Source: JBKHYG01 sp046565595
GTDB taxonomy: Bacteria > Actinomycetota > AC-67
DNA length: 22,307 nucleotides
Assembly: GCA_046565595.1 (NCBI GenBank)
Contig: JBKHYG010000078.1
Coordinates: 1 to 22,307, forward strand
Direction: 5' to 3'
This document shows positions 1-5,836 of the stretch, in pieces. Below the pieces are notes generated by a model. That model had not been told where the DNA came from, searched no databases, and saw only the letters and a list, made by a program, of their open reading frames with translations. Made by a program: the position numbers and the translations under genes. How positions within the stretch are numbered: the stretch's first letter is position 1; every line of letters begins with the position of its first letter.

Positions 1-1137
1 GTCAAGGTCGATCCCGAACGCGGCCCGCTCATCACCTGGGCGTTCGAGCAATACGCGACCGGCAACTGGAGTCAACACCAGCTTCTCGATGCCCTCACCG
101 CTAAGGGCCTCACCACTGTACCGACCAGAGCATGGCCCGCCCATCCGCTCCACTTGTCGCATCTGCAGCGCATCCTCAAGAACCCCTACTACATGGGCAT
201 CGTTACGTATCGAGGTGAGCAATATCCCGACATCCACGAGCCACTCGTCTCCCCCGAAACCTTCGCCAAAGTTCAACAGCAAATCGCCGCCAACTACACC
301 GCAGGAGAACGTACCCGCGAGCATCCGCACTTCCTCAAGGGCACTGTCTTCTGCGACCAATGCGGCGCACGCATGTGCATCACCAAAGCTAACGGCCACG
401 GCGGCACGTACTTCTACTTCTTCTGTCTGGGCAAGCAGCGACTCCGCCGCTGCCAGCAGAAGTATCTCCGCGTCGAGGAGATTGAGGAACTCGTCGCTCG
501 CCAATACGGCAAGATCAGCTTCACAGCTGAGCGCGCCGGGATAATCACCAGCGAGCTCGAAGCCTATCTATCCAATCGTCAAGCCAAACGTGAGAAAGAA
601 GCTGCACGACAAGAGCGACGCCTCGCCCGGCTCAAGGCCGACAGCCTCAAGCTCCTTCAACGTTCCTACCGAGACCTCATACCCGAAGAAGTCTTCATTA
701 AGGAACAGACCCGCATCAACCGCGAGATCGCTGTCGCCGACGCCGCCATCAACCAAGCACGCGCCTCCGTCGACAGTATCGCCCGAGTCGGCCAGCGAGC
801 CGCGACACTCCTCGCAAACTGCGAAGACGCGTATCGCGTCGCGCCAGACAAGATCAAACGTCAATGGAACCAAGCATTCTTCGCCAGAGTCCTCATCGGC
901 GCAGGTGGCAAGGCGCGCATCGAGCTAGCCCAGCCCATCGCAGAGATGCTCAAGTTCGACTTCGCCAGACAGGGCGAGGCAGCTCGCGATGAGGCAGAGA
1001 TAGAGGCGCTGGCGGCTCAGGTCGATGCCATCTTCCAAGACGCAGACGAACCCGCCCTGATTTCTTTAGGGGCGGGTTCGAGTAAGAACTATCTGGTGGG
1101 CGCGACAGGGATCGAACCTGTGACCTCCCGCGTGTGA
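1..1137 (+). CDS. large serine recombinase, 3' part (5' end outside window)
   Basis: The frame is open from base 1, so the gene is cut by the window edge and its N-terminal resolvase catalytic domain is not visible. What remains is the Recombinase domain (motif RILKNPYYMGIVTYRG, about residues 56-71 of the visible part), then a zinc-ribbon beta domain (CDQCGARMC ... CLGKQRLRRC) and a long charged coiled-coil region. This is the layout of integrases and transposases of the large serine recombinase family, which integrate phages or mobile islands without a replicative step. The frame runs on into the tRNA-Val gene on the other strand: its last residues (GATGIEPVTSRV) are a translation of the tRNA, and the TGA at 1135-1137 overlaps the anticodon. 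The true attachment junction is therefore probably in or next to the tRNA. Base composition looks less GC-rich than the neighbouring genes, as expected for imported DNA. The family call is firm; whether the gene is intact is unknown. Confidence 0.9.
   Translation, partial: VKVDPERGPLITWAFEQYATGNWSQHQLLDALTAKGLTTVPTRAWPAHPLHLSHLQRILKNPYYMGIVTYRGEQYPDIHEPLVSPETFAKVQQQIAANYTAGERTREHPHFLKGTVFCDQCGARMCITKANGHGGTYFYFFCLGKQRLRRCQQKYLRVEEIEELVARQYGKISFTAERAGIITSELEAYLSNRQAKREKEAARQERRLARLKADSLKLLQRSYRDLIPEEVFIKEQTRINREIAVADAAINQARASVDSIARVGQRAATLLANCEDAYRVAPDKIKRQWNQAFFARVLIGAGGKARIELAQPIAEMLKFDFARQGEAARDEAEIEALAAQVDAIFQDADEPALISLGAGSSKNYLVGATGIEPVTSRV
1047..1080 (-). terminator. 11-bp hairpin beyond the 3' end of tRNA-Val(CAC)
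   Basis: A perfect inverted repeat, CGAACCCGCCC (1047-1057) and GGGCGGGTTCG (1070-1080), with a 12-base loop. It lies inside the end of the recombinase reading frame and about 14 bases beyond the tRNA 3' end. It could end tRNA transcription, but no clear U-run follows on either strand. It could equally be part of the attachment region of the integrated element. Confidence 0.35.
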
Positions 1138-1168
1138 GGCGGGCGCTCTCCCGCTGAGCTACGCACCC
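1094..1168 (-). tRNA. tRNA-Val (anticodon CAC)
   Basis: The reverse strand folds as a full cloverleaf: acceptor stem GGGTGCG/CGCGCCC with one G-T pair, anticodon stem CCCGC/GCGGG around loop CTCACAC, and T-arm ACAGG-TTCGATC-CCTGT. The discriminator base is A and CCA is encoded (75 nt). The anticodon CAC reads GUG codons. The recombinase frame on the plus strand ends inside this gene, which suggests the tRNA is or was the integration target of the element to the left. Confidence 0.95.
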
Positions 1169-1180
1169 GAAGGTGCGGCG

Positions 1181-1186
1181 AGTATA
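1181..1186 (-). promoter_or_regulatory. -10 box for tRNA-Val(CAC)
   Basis: TATACT on the reverse strand, 12 bases upstream of the mature tRNA 5' end, matches TATAAT at five of six positions. No convincing -35 hexamer is seen at 16-18 bp. The tRNA-Val(GAC), tRNA-Trp and tRNA-Gly genes have similar hexamers at almost the same distance. Confidence 0.45.
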
Positions 1187-1200
1187 CCGACGGCTCCGCC

Positions 1201-1206
1201 TAGCCT
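1201..1206 (+). promoter_or_regulatory. possible -10 box of the EamA transporter gene
   Basis: TAGCCT fits the actinobacterial TAnnnT pattern and ends 10 bases before the ATG at 1217. There is no Shine-Dalgarno sequence between the two, so a leaderless or near-leaderless transcript is possible. No -35 is recognisable. Weak evidence. Confidence 0.3.
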
Positions 1207-1216
1207 GGCGCCCCCC

Positions 1217-2056
1217 ATGGACATCGCGCTGCTGTTGGCTACAGGATCAGCCATCACTATCGGATGGGCCGATTTCGTCGGCGGGCTCGCCGCGCGACGC
1301 ATGTCCGCCATAGCGTTCACCGCATCCGCTCAGACGATCAACCTGGCGCTGCTTGCCCTCATGGCGTCGGTCGGGGGTGCCGCCAGCGTGACTGGACGCG
1401 ATCTGTTGTTCGGCGCAGCTGCCGGCATCTCAGGCAGTCTCGCGTTCGGGATCTTCCTGATGGCGATGGCCAGGGGCCCGATGAGCATCGTCTCGCCGGT
1501 CACCGCGGTCATCGGCGCAACGAGCGGAGCGGCCATCGGCATGATCCTTGGCGACCGGCCCTCTGGGTTCGCCCTTCTCGGATCCATGCTGGGGGTCGTC
1601 GCGATCGCGCTCGTCGCCAGCGAAGGACGCGGCTCGCGCACCGTCAGGCTGTCCACCCTGGCCTTGGCTGTGGCCGCTGGTTTCGGCTTCGGAGCTTTCG
1701 TGGTGTTCCTGGACTTCCCGTCCCCGGCGGCCGGTCTCTGGCCCTTGGTCGGTGCGCGCGGGGCAGGCATCGGCGCACTGATCCTCTTGGCAGCATCTCG
1801 GGGAGAAGTGCGGCTGCCCCCGGCACGGCTAGCGCCGTACGCGATCGCGGTGGGCGGCTTCGAGACCGTGGCGATCGTCTCTCTGCATGCGGCCCTCCAG
1901 GAGGGATCACTTGCGATGGTCGCGGTCGTCTCGAGTCTGTATCCGGTCACCACCTTGCTGCTCGCCCGGCTGGCGCTGAACGAGCGACTGGTCGCGCATC
2001 AGAAGGCCGGTGTCGCTCTGGCACTGGCCGCGGTCGTGATGATCGCTGGCGGATGA
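1217..2056 (+). CDS. EamA/DMT-superfamily membrane transporter
   Basis: A 279-residue, very hydrophobic protein with about ten predicted membrane segments in two halves, the usual size and shape of drug/metabolite transporter (EamA) proteins. The first half contains the pattern MARGPMSIVSPVTAVIG. The second half contains SLAMVAVVSSLYPVTTLLLA, followed by LNERL, a hallmark of the second EamA repeat (the conserved Glu after the long helix). The substrate cannot be told from sequence. Family members export amino acids, nucleobases or drugs across the cytoplasmic membrane. It is transcribed alone, between tRNA-Val(CAC) and tRNA-Trp, both on the other strand. The start was chosen because it is the first ATG before the first hydrophobic segment and has a possible leaderless promoter. 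A tandem repeat begins at its stop codon. Confidence 0.85.
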   Translation: MDIALLLATGSAITIGWADFVGGLAARRMSAIAFTASAQTINLALLALMASVGGAASVTGRDLLFGAAAGISGSLAFGIFLMAMARGPMSIVSPVTAVIGATSGAAIGMILGDRPSGFALLGSMLGVVAIALVASEGRGSRTVRLSTLALAVAAGFGFGAFVVFLDFPSPAAGLWPLVGARGAGIGALILLAASRGEVRLPPARLAPYAIAVGGFETVAIVSLHAALQEGSLAMVAVVSSLYPVTTLLLARLALNERLVAHQKAGVALALAAVVMIAGG

Positions 2057-2115
2057 GGGTTCGAGGCGGCTCGCCGGCGGGCGAGGGTTCGAGGCTGCTC
2101 GCTGGCGGGCGATCG
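2041..2115. repeat. 28-bp tandem repeat starting at the EamA stop codon
   Basis: Two adjacent 28-bp copies (2055-2082 and 2083-2110) differ at two positions. Each begins GAGGGTTCGAGGC and contains a small dyad CGAG-N4-CTCG. The last codons and stop of the transporter (about 2042-2060) resemble the junction between the copies: TCGCTGGCGGATGAGGG against TCGCTGGCGGGCGAGGG. The array therefore looks like a tandem copy of the gene's own 3' end. It fills most of the space before tRNA-Trp, which is read toward it. It may act as a terminator-like hairpin array or simply reflect replication slippage. Confidence 0.75.
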
Positions 2116-2129
2116 CTGAGGGATGGTGC

Positions 2130-2206
2130 TGGCAGGGCCGGCAGGACTTGAACCCGCAACCCCTGGTTTTGGAGACCAGTGCTCTACCAAGTTGAGCTAC
2201 GGCCCT
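2130..2206 (-). tRNA. tRNA-Trp (anticodon CCA)
   Basis: The reverse strand gives acceptor stem AGGGCCG/CGGCCCT, anticodon stem CTGGT/ACCAG with loop CTCCAAA, T-arm GCGGG-TTCAAGT-CCTGC, discriminator G and an encoded CCA. The anticodon CCA reads UGG (Trp), and discriminator G73 is normal for bacterial tRNA-Trp. Confidence 0.95.
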
Positions 2207-2219
2207 CGGTAGGTCGCCC

Positions 2220-2225
2220 ATGGTA
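2220..2225 (-). promoter_or_regulatory. -10 box for tRNA-Trp
   Basis: TACCAT on the reverse strand, 13 bases upstream of the tRNA 5' end, preceded by GC exactly as at the tRNA-Val(GAC) gene. No good -35 is seen. The upstream side is occupied by the imperfect repeat that runs from 2225. Confidence 0.4.
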
Positions 2226-2325
2226 GCGCAGGCGGCGAACCGGATCGTGGCGTAAGGACGAGGCCCGGACGAGGCCGCACCTGACAGCGCAGCCAAGCTC
2301 CGGATCGTCGGGTACGGACGAGGCC
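2225..2325. repeat. imperfect direct repeat, about 40 bp, two copies
   Basis: Copies at about 2225-2265 and 2286-2325 start AGCGCAG and end in a well-conserved 26-bp block (2240-2265 and 2300-2325; three mismatches) that begins CCGGATCGT and ends GGACGAGGCC. A further GGACGAGGCCGC lies between them. The repeat sits between tRNA-Val(GAC) and the tRNA-Trp promoter. No reading frame is supported here. Confidence 0.7.
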
Positions 2326-2346
2326 GCCCTAGAACAGGGCGGCCTC
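2320..2346 (-). terminator. strong hairpin after tRNA-Val(GAC)
   Basis: A perfect 11-bp stem, GAGGCCGCCCT (2320-2330) and AGGGCGGCCTC (2336-2346), with a 5-base loop. It begins 8 bases past the tRNA 3' end in the direction of transcription. It has no U-run, so it would be a terminator of the type common in high-GC actinobacteria, or an RNA-processing structure. Its left arm overlaps the second copy of the direct repeat. Confidence 0.55.
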
Positions 2347-2354
2347 TGATCGGG

Positions 2355-2427
2355 TGGGCGCGACAGGACTTGAACCTGTGACCCCCAGCGTGTCGAGCTG
2401 GTGCTCTGCCAACTGAGCTACGCGCCC
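2355..2427 (-). tRNA. tRNA-Val (anticodon GAC)
   Basis: The reverse strand folds with acceptor stem GGGCGCG/CGCGCCC, anticodon stem CCAGC/GCTGG around loop TCGACAC, T-arm ACAGG-TTCAAGT-CCTGT and discriminator A. The next bases are CCC, so CCA is not encoded, unlike the other tRNAs here. The anticodon GAC reads GUC/GUU. The T-arm and acceptor half are nearly the same as in tRNA-Val(CAC). Confidence 0.95.
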
Positions 2428-2439
2428 GATGGAGCGCGG

Positions 2440-2445
2440 ATGGTA
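2440..2445 (-). promoter_or_regulatory. -10 box for tRNA-Val(GAC)
   Basis: TACCAT on the reverse strand, 12 bases upstream of the tRNA 5' end, in the same GC-TACCAT context as the tRNA-Trp promoter. No -35 is clear. The rest of 2446-2570 shows no gene or repeat that I can support. Confidence 0.4.
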
Positions 2446-2578
2446 GCACGGCGCTGGGACACCCTCGCCCGACAGGGTTGTCCGTTTCTACCCGGCTGGG
2501 GGTTGGTGCCGCTGCGTTCGGCTTCGTCCCCGGCGTGCGCGCAGGTCATCGCGGCCGTGATGGGGAACTGAAGGGGTG

Positions 2579-3007
2579 ATGCGCCCTCGTCTGCTCGGGT
2601 CACTGCTCGCGTTCGCGCTTGCGGCGTTGCCCCTGTTGCCACAGACCGCCACGCAGGCGGCTCCCGGCAACCGGGAGTGCACGGTCGTCACGACCGGCTA
2701 TGAGCGTCCCGAGTGGTTCTGCCGCTTCTACACCGAGGGGCCGCTCACCTTCACCGCTGCCTCCGCGAGCGGCTGGACTATCCGGCGTTTGATCAAGCAG
2801 TACAACGACGGCAGTTACGAGTTCGTTGAACTCGCCGGCAAGAAGGGCGTGATCGGTCCGATGCCTCCGGTCGATGTGCAGCGGGGGAACCTGAACACTC
2901 CGGCCGGCTGGTACATCGAGATCGCGGTGCTCTCTAGCACCACCTACGATCCGTTCGGCCGCCCGCTGCAGTATCGCGACGGTTTCATCGATGTCCGTAC
3001 CCTCTGA
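2579..3007 (+). CDS. small secreted protein of unknown function
   Basis: About 142 residues, no family recognised. The N-terminus is a clear Sec signal peptide (MRPRLLGS followed by a Leu/Ala-rich core), with likely cleavage near TQAAPG. The mature part has two cysteines (ECTVV and WFCRF), enough for one disulfide, aromatic residues spread along it, and an even mix of beta-prone stretches, which suggests a small extracellular beta domain. The start is uncertain: GTG at 2576 and ATG at 2579 are adjacent codons, and the purine run AAGGGG lies just before them. I chose the ATG. The gene is alone between tRNA-Val(GAC), read away from it, and a second small secreted gene on the same strand. Confidence 0.7.
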   Translation: MRPRLLGSLLAFALAALPLLPQTATQAAPGNRECTVVTTGYERPEWFCRFYTEGPLTFTAASASGWTIRRLIKQYNDGSYEFVELAGKKGVIGPMPPVDVQRGNLNTPAGWYIEIAVLSSTTYDPFGRPLQYRDGFIDVRTL

Positions 3008-3163
3008 CGACTGACCGCCGAGCGCTGACTACGCGCGGTTCCATCCTCTGACCGAGCCAGCCCGGTGATTGCGAACGCGCCGCCAGGCATGGTCCTTTGT
3101 GACCACTACGAACCATCCCGACGGTTCAGGGAACGAAGCAGGCCAACCACGAATCCTTCCTCA

Positions 3164-3210
3164 CCGCGAGTTCGCGGCAGCATCCTTTGGATGCGACTGG
3201 ATTAGGAGGA
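3164..3210 (+). promoter_or_regulatory. structured 5' leader and strong ribosome site of the 98-aa secreted protein
   Basis: Two hairpins lie back to back: CCGCGA-GT-TCGCGG (3164-3177) and GCATCC-TTT-GGATGC (3180-3194). They are followed by the Shine-Dalgarno sequence AGGAGGA (3204-3210), with ATG at 3215. Stable hairpins just before a strong ribosome site can stabilise an mRNA or gate translation. No known riboswitch class is recognised, and no promoter can be fixed in 3008-3163. Confidence 0.4.
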
Positions 3211-3214
3211 GAAG

Positions 3215-3511
3215 ATGCGCAAGATGATCATCGCGGCGTTGAGCGTCACCGCTCTCGCCATCTCGGGCGTCGCCCTGGCGGACGGCGACGAAGCCGACGC
3301 CACGGCCGACCTGTCGGCCGCCGGCGGCCCGGTCCTGTACATCGATGCCGAAACCCAGGGACTGTGGGAAGAGTCCAACGACGATCCCGGCCTACAGACC
3401 CAGGCGCACACGCACACCGTCGATGGCGAAGATGTCGTGATCGCCGCTGACACGCTCGTCGGGCAGCTCCCAACGGCACCCGACCTGCCGTCGCCTCCGG
3501 ATCTTCCCTGA
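3215..3511 (+). CDS. small acidic secreted protein of unknown function
   Basis: 98 residues starting MRKMIIAALSVTALAISGVA, a textbook signal peptide cleaved after ALA at about residue 22. The mature peptide is short, acidic (DGDEADATADL), contains an AHTHT stretch in its second half and ends in a proline-rich tail (LPTAPDLPSPPDLP). It has no cysteine. The start is well supported by AGGAGGA five bases upstream. The signal peptide resembles that of the secreted protein at 18432-18959 (MRKMLVAALAIA). Function unknown; it is probably exported to the cell surface or medium. It is followed by a strong terminator hairpin. Confidence 0.75.
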   Translation: MRKMIIAALSVTALAISGVALADGDEADATADLSAAGGPVLYIDAETQGLWEESNDDPGLQTQAHTHTVDGEDVVIAADTLVGQLPTAPDLPSPPDLP

Positions 3512-3538
3512 GCCACCAGCTCTAGGAGCCTCAAACAT

Positions 3539-3566
3539 CGAGAGGGCCCTCACCGGGGCCCTCTCG
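3539..3566. terminator. bidirectional hairpin terminator between convergent genes
   Basis: A perfect 11-bp stem, CGAGAGGGCCC (3539-3549) and GGGCCCTCTCG (3556-3566), with a 6-base loop. It lies between the stop of the 98-aa secreted gene and the stop of the convergent beta-propeller gene. It has no long U-run, as is usual for high-GC genomes. Confidence 0.65.
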
Positions 3567-3583
3567 CATGTCTGCTCCCCCGC

Positions 3584-4654
3584 TCAGGGTTCGATCAGCG
3601 GCAGGCCGATATCTCCGACCGGGACCCTGAGGACCGCCCAGTTCTCGCTGTTCGCGGTGAAGAAGCTCTGGTTGGTTACCAGGATGTTCCCGTACCCATC
3701 CAGATCGATGCTCGCCGGCAGATCGAAGGGCACCTCTTGCAGTTGGTTCGATGCAGCGTCGGGGAACCGGGTTTCCTCTCCGGTAGCCGGATCCAGGATG
3801 CTGACCTGGTTGCTTCCCGCAAGTGCGACATACAGAAGGCCGCTTGCCCCGTAGCGGATACCGTCGGCGCCGCTCGCAGGGATGTCGTAGACGAACAGCG
3901 TCTCCAGATCGTCAGGTTGGGGTTCCGATGTGATCGGGAGTCGGTAGATGATGGCCTGCCCGGGGGTATCGGGCTGTTGTGATCCCGTCATCGCGAAGTC
4001 CAGATGCTGCCCATCGGGACTGACCGCGATCCCGTTCAGACCGAACACCCCATCGAAGCGAGCATCCTGATACCACACCGAAGATCCTCCGCCTCCTGGA
4101 GGAACCCGGAAGATGGTCGCTGCTTCCAGATCCGTCACATACATCGAGCCGTCGGGCGCGAAGGCCAGGTAGTCAGGGAACGCTGCTTGATCGAGGGTCG
4201 TCGGCGAACATTCGACATCCTCTGCGGCATCCAGGCAGCGTGGAAGATCAGGGAAGGTGGCGTAGGTCGACTGGACATGTGTCTGCACATCGATCTCGAT
4301 GATGCGAGGCGGGTTACGGTCCACCACGAACAAGCTCCCATCGGAATCGAACGCCATCGCGAGGATGCCATGTGTCGCGTTCAGCGCTTGGCCCTCGATC
4401 GTGATCGTGTCGATGAGGACCCCTGGGGATGTCCCGTCCACTATCTCGTACACGAAGATCTTCGAGGGCTCTCCACCGGAGTTGCCTCTGATGGAGGTAT
4501 GCGTGCCGACATACGCCAGCCCGTCTCGCACGATGATGCCCTCCGGCATGCCAGGCGCACCGATGCGAGCGAACACATCGACCGACGGTTCGGTCTGCGC
4601 TGGGGTCAGCGTTCCAAGCAGGCCCGCCAGCAGGATCGCGGTCACGGTTCTCAT
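3584..4654 (-). CDS. secreted SMP-30/NHL-like beta-propeller protein
   Basis: 356 residues with an N-terminal signal peptide (MRTVTAILLAGLLGTLTPAQ, no lipobox cysteine). The mature protein is made of repeated blade-like segments: GMPEGIIVRDGLAYVGT, AMAFDSDGSLFVVDRN, YLAFAPDGSMYVTDLE, GIAVSPDGQHLDF, GIRYGASGLLYVALAG, SIDLDGYGNILVTNQS. This is the pattern of six-bladed SMP-30/gluconolactonase or NHL propellers. Two cysteines (RCLDAAEDVEC) may pair. Whether it is an enzyme (lactonase-like) or a binding protein cannot be told, because the metal ligands of SMP-30 are not assignable by eye. A very good ribosome site (GAGGAGGGG) precedes the ATG. It starts 16 bases after the DUF2855 gene, so the two probably form one transcript. 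Confidence 0.75.
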   Translation of the reverse strand: MRTVTAILLAGLLGTLTPAQTEPSVDVFARIGAPGMPEGIIVRDGLAYVGTHTSIRGNSGGEPSKIFVYEIVDGTSPGVLIDTITIEGQALNATHGILAMAFDSDGSLFVVDRNPPRIIEIDVQTHVQSTYATFPDLPRCLDAAEDVECSPTTLDQAAFPDYLAFAPDGSMYVTDLEAATIFRVPPGGGGSSVWYQDARFDGVFGLNGIAVSPDGQHLDFAMTGSQQPDTPGQAIIYRLPITSEPQPDDLETLFVYDIPASGADGIRYGASGLLYVALAGSNQVSILDPATGEETRFPDAASNQLQEVPFDLPASIDLDGYGNILVTNQSFFTANSENWAVLRVPVGDIGLPLIEP

Positions 4655-4670
4655 CGCCCCTCCTCGGTGT

Positions 4671-5756
4671 CTAGAGGCCGATCACATTCCCCTGGCGCGG
4701 ATCGCTCCTCCCCGACAGGACTTCTAGCCAGGCGGCCCTCAGTCCTTCCGGACCGCTGCTCTCCAGGACCTCGACCCAGCCTTTGACCACCGGGACGAAG
4801 TCCCTCCATGCCGCACCGAAGCGTTCCTCGACCCCGCGAGGCCCCCAATCTTCCCGCCGCTTCGCTATCTGATCTGGCGCGAAGAAGAAGCGCGGCCGGA
4901 CGCCTGGAACCTCTCCCGCATCGGGAGCTGGCGGTCCGGCGAGATGGGTCGCTCCGACCACCGCATCGTGTTTCAACGCGTCGCCCAGATGCTCGTGGAT
5001 GTCTCGTCGAACCTGAAGATCGCCGGCCATGTCCAGGTAGACCGTCGGGATCGAGCGATCGAGTTGCTCTATCTGGTCGTAGGTGAGGGTCTGGTCGTAA
5101 CAGCCAAGCGAGCGCGTGAACTCGAGGTTGCGGGCAGAGGTGAGACCGATCCGTTTGGTCTTCGACCCGCGCCGGCCGGCGCAGAAGGCGGTCCCGTATG
5201 CGGTCTTGCTGGACGCCGAACCGTAGACGGCTGTGTCTGCACCGAACTCCTGGTTGTCGTCGAAGAAGTCGTCCAGCAGGAAGGATGTGATGAACAGAGG
5301 GCGGTAGAGGATCTGTAGGTCCTCATCCTCTGGCGCATAGGCAGGGTCGGTCGCGGTCCTCTGATACAGGTTGTACGGCTTGGGCAAGCGCTGCCTATGG
5401 GCTGAAGCGTCGGCGAAGCCTGACTCCGTCACCGAGGTGGGTTCGACCAACAGATGGCTCGATGTCGGAAGGTACCCGTAGAAGCGTTCGCCCTCTTCCA
5501 GGTCCTCGGTCCTGGAAGCTTCGACGGTTGCGAAACCCCACAGTGGGACACGGCCCTTGCCTTCGGGTGCGGGGAAGAAGGACCAGTAGTTCATGGCTTC
5601 GCCCATCAACGCGTAGGTCACATTGTTCGCGGTCACACCGACCCGATCCACCTTAAGCACAGCCTGGCCATCTCCTGGCCGGGGCGCAGAGGCAGGTTCG
5701 AGGGTCAGGGCTTCAAGGCTCGTTCGATCGACGAAGAGATCCCAGGCATCGCTCAT
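4671..5756 (-). CDS. DUF2855 family protein
   Basis: 361 residues matching the DUF2855 family as I remember it: an N-terminal part with NNVTYALMGEAMNYWSFFP, then RVPLWGFATVEASR, GERFYGYLPTSSHLLVEP and, in the centre, a stretch resembling a Rossmann-fold nucleotide-binding region (GSASSKTAYGTAFC, about residues 180-193). The family is distantly related to medium-chain dehydrogenases/quinone reductases. No reaction is established and no signal peptide is present, so it is cytoplasmic. A TACACT -10 box ends eight bases before the ATG and there is no ribosome site, which points to a leaderless mRNA. It is the first gene of a pair with the secreted propeller, and is divergent from the metallopeptidase gene. 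Confidence 0.75.
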   Translation of the reverse strand: MSDAWDLFVDRTSLEALTLEPASAPRPGDGQAVLKVDRVGVTANNVTYALMGEAMNYWSFFPAPEGKGRVPLWGFATVEASRTEDLEEGERFYGYLPTSSHLLVEPTSVTESGFADASAHRQRLPKPYNLYQRTATDPAYAPEDEDLQILYRPLFITSFLLDDFFDDNQEFGADTAVYGSASSKTAYGTAFCAGRRGSKTKRIGLTSARNLEFTRSLGCYDQTLTYDQIEQLDRSIPTVYLDMAGDLQVRRDIHEHLGDALKHDAVVGATHLAGPPAPDAGEVPGVRPRFFFAPDQIAKRREDWGPRGVEERFGAAWRDFVPVVKGWVEVLESSGPEGLRAAWLEVLSGRSDPRQGNVIGL

Positions 5757-5764
5757 GCACGGCG

Positions 5765-5770
5765 AGTGTA
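5765..5770 (-). promoter_or_regulatory. -10 box of the DUF2855 gene, probably leaderless
   Basis: TACACT on the reverse strand, eight bases before the ATG at 5756, fits TAnnnT at the spacing seen in leaderless actinobacterial genes. No ribosome-binding site lies between them. The -35 is not recognisable. The 80-bp divergent spacer must also hold the metallopeptidase promoter, which I cannot place. Confidence 0.4.
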
Positions 5771-5836
5771 TGGCCAGGGGCCGGAGCCGGGCCGTCGCAG
5801 GCAGGTTCGGGCCCCTATCGCGGAGAATCCTCAGGC

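Noticed and set aside
1907..2449. 180-aa minus-strand open frame containing SSVGRAPARHAGGHRFKSC and AQLGRALVSKTRGCGFKSC
   Set aside because: These are the well-known false translations of tRNA genes; the frame covers tRNA-Trp and tRNA-Val(GAC) and the repeats between them.
4004..4786. 260-aa plus-strand frame opposite the beta-propeller gene
   Set aside because: Antisense shadow in a high-GC gene; no ribosome site, no domain, and the opposite frame has clear propeller repeats and a signal peptide.
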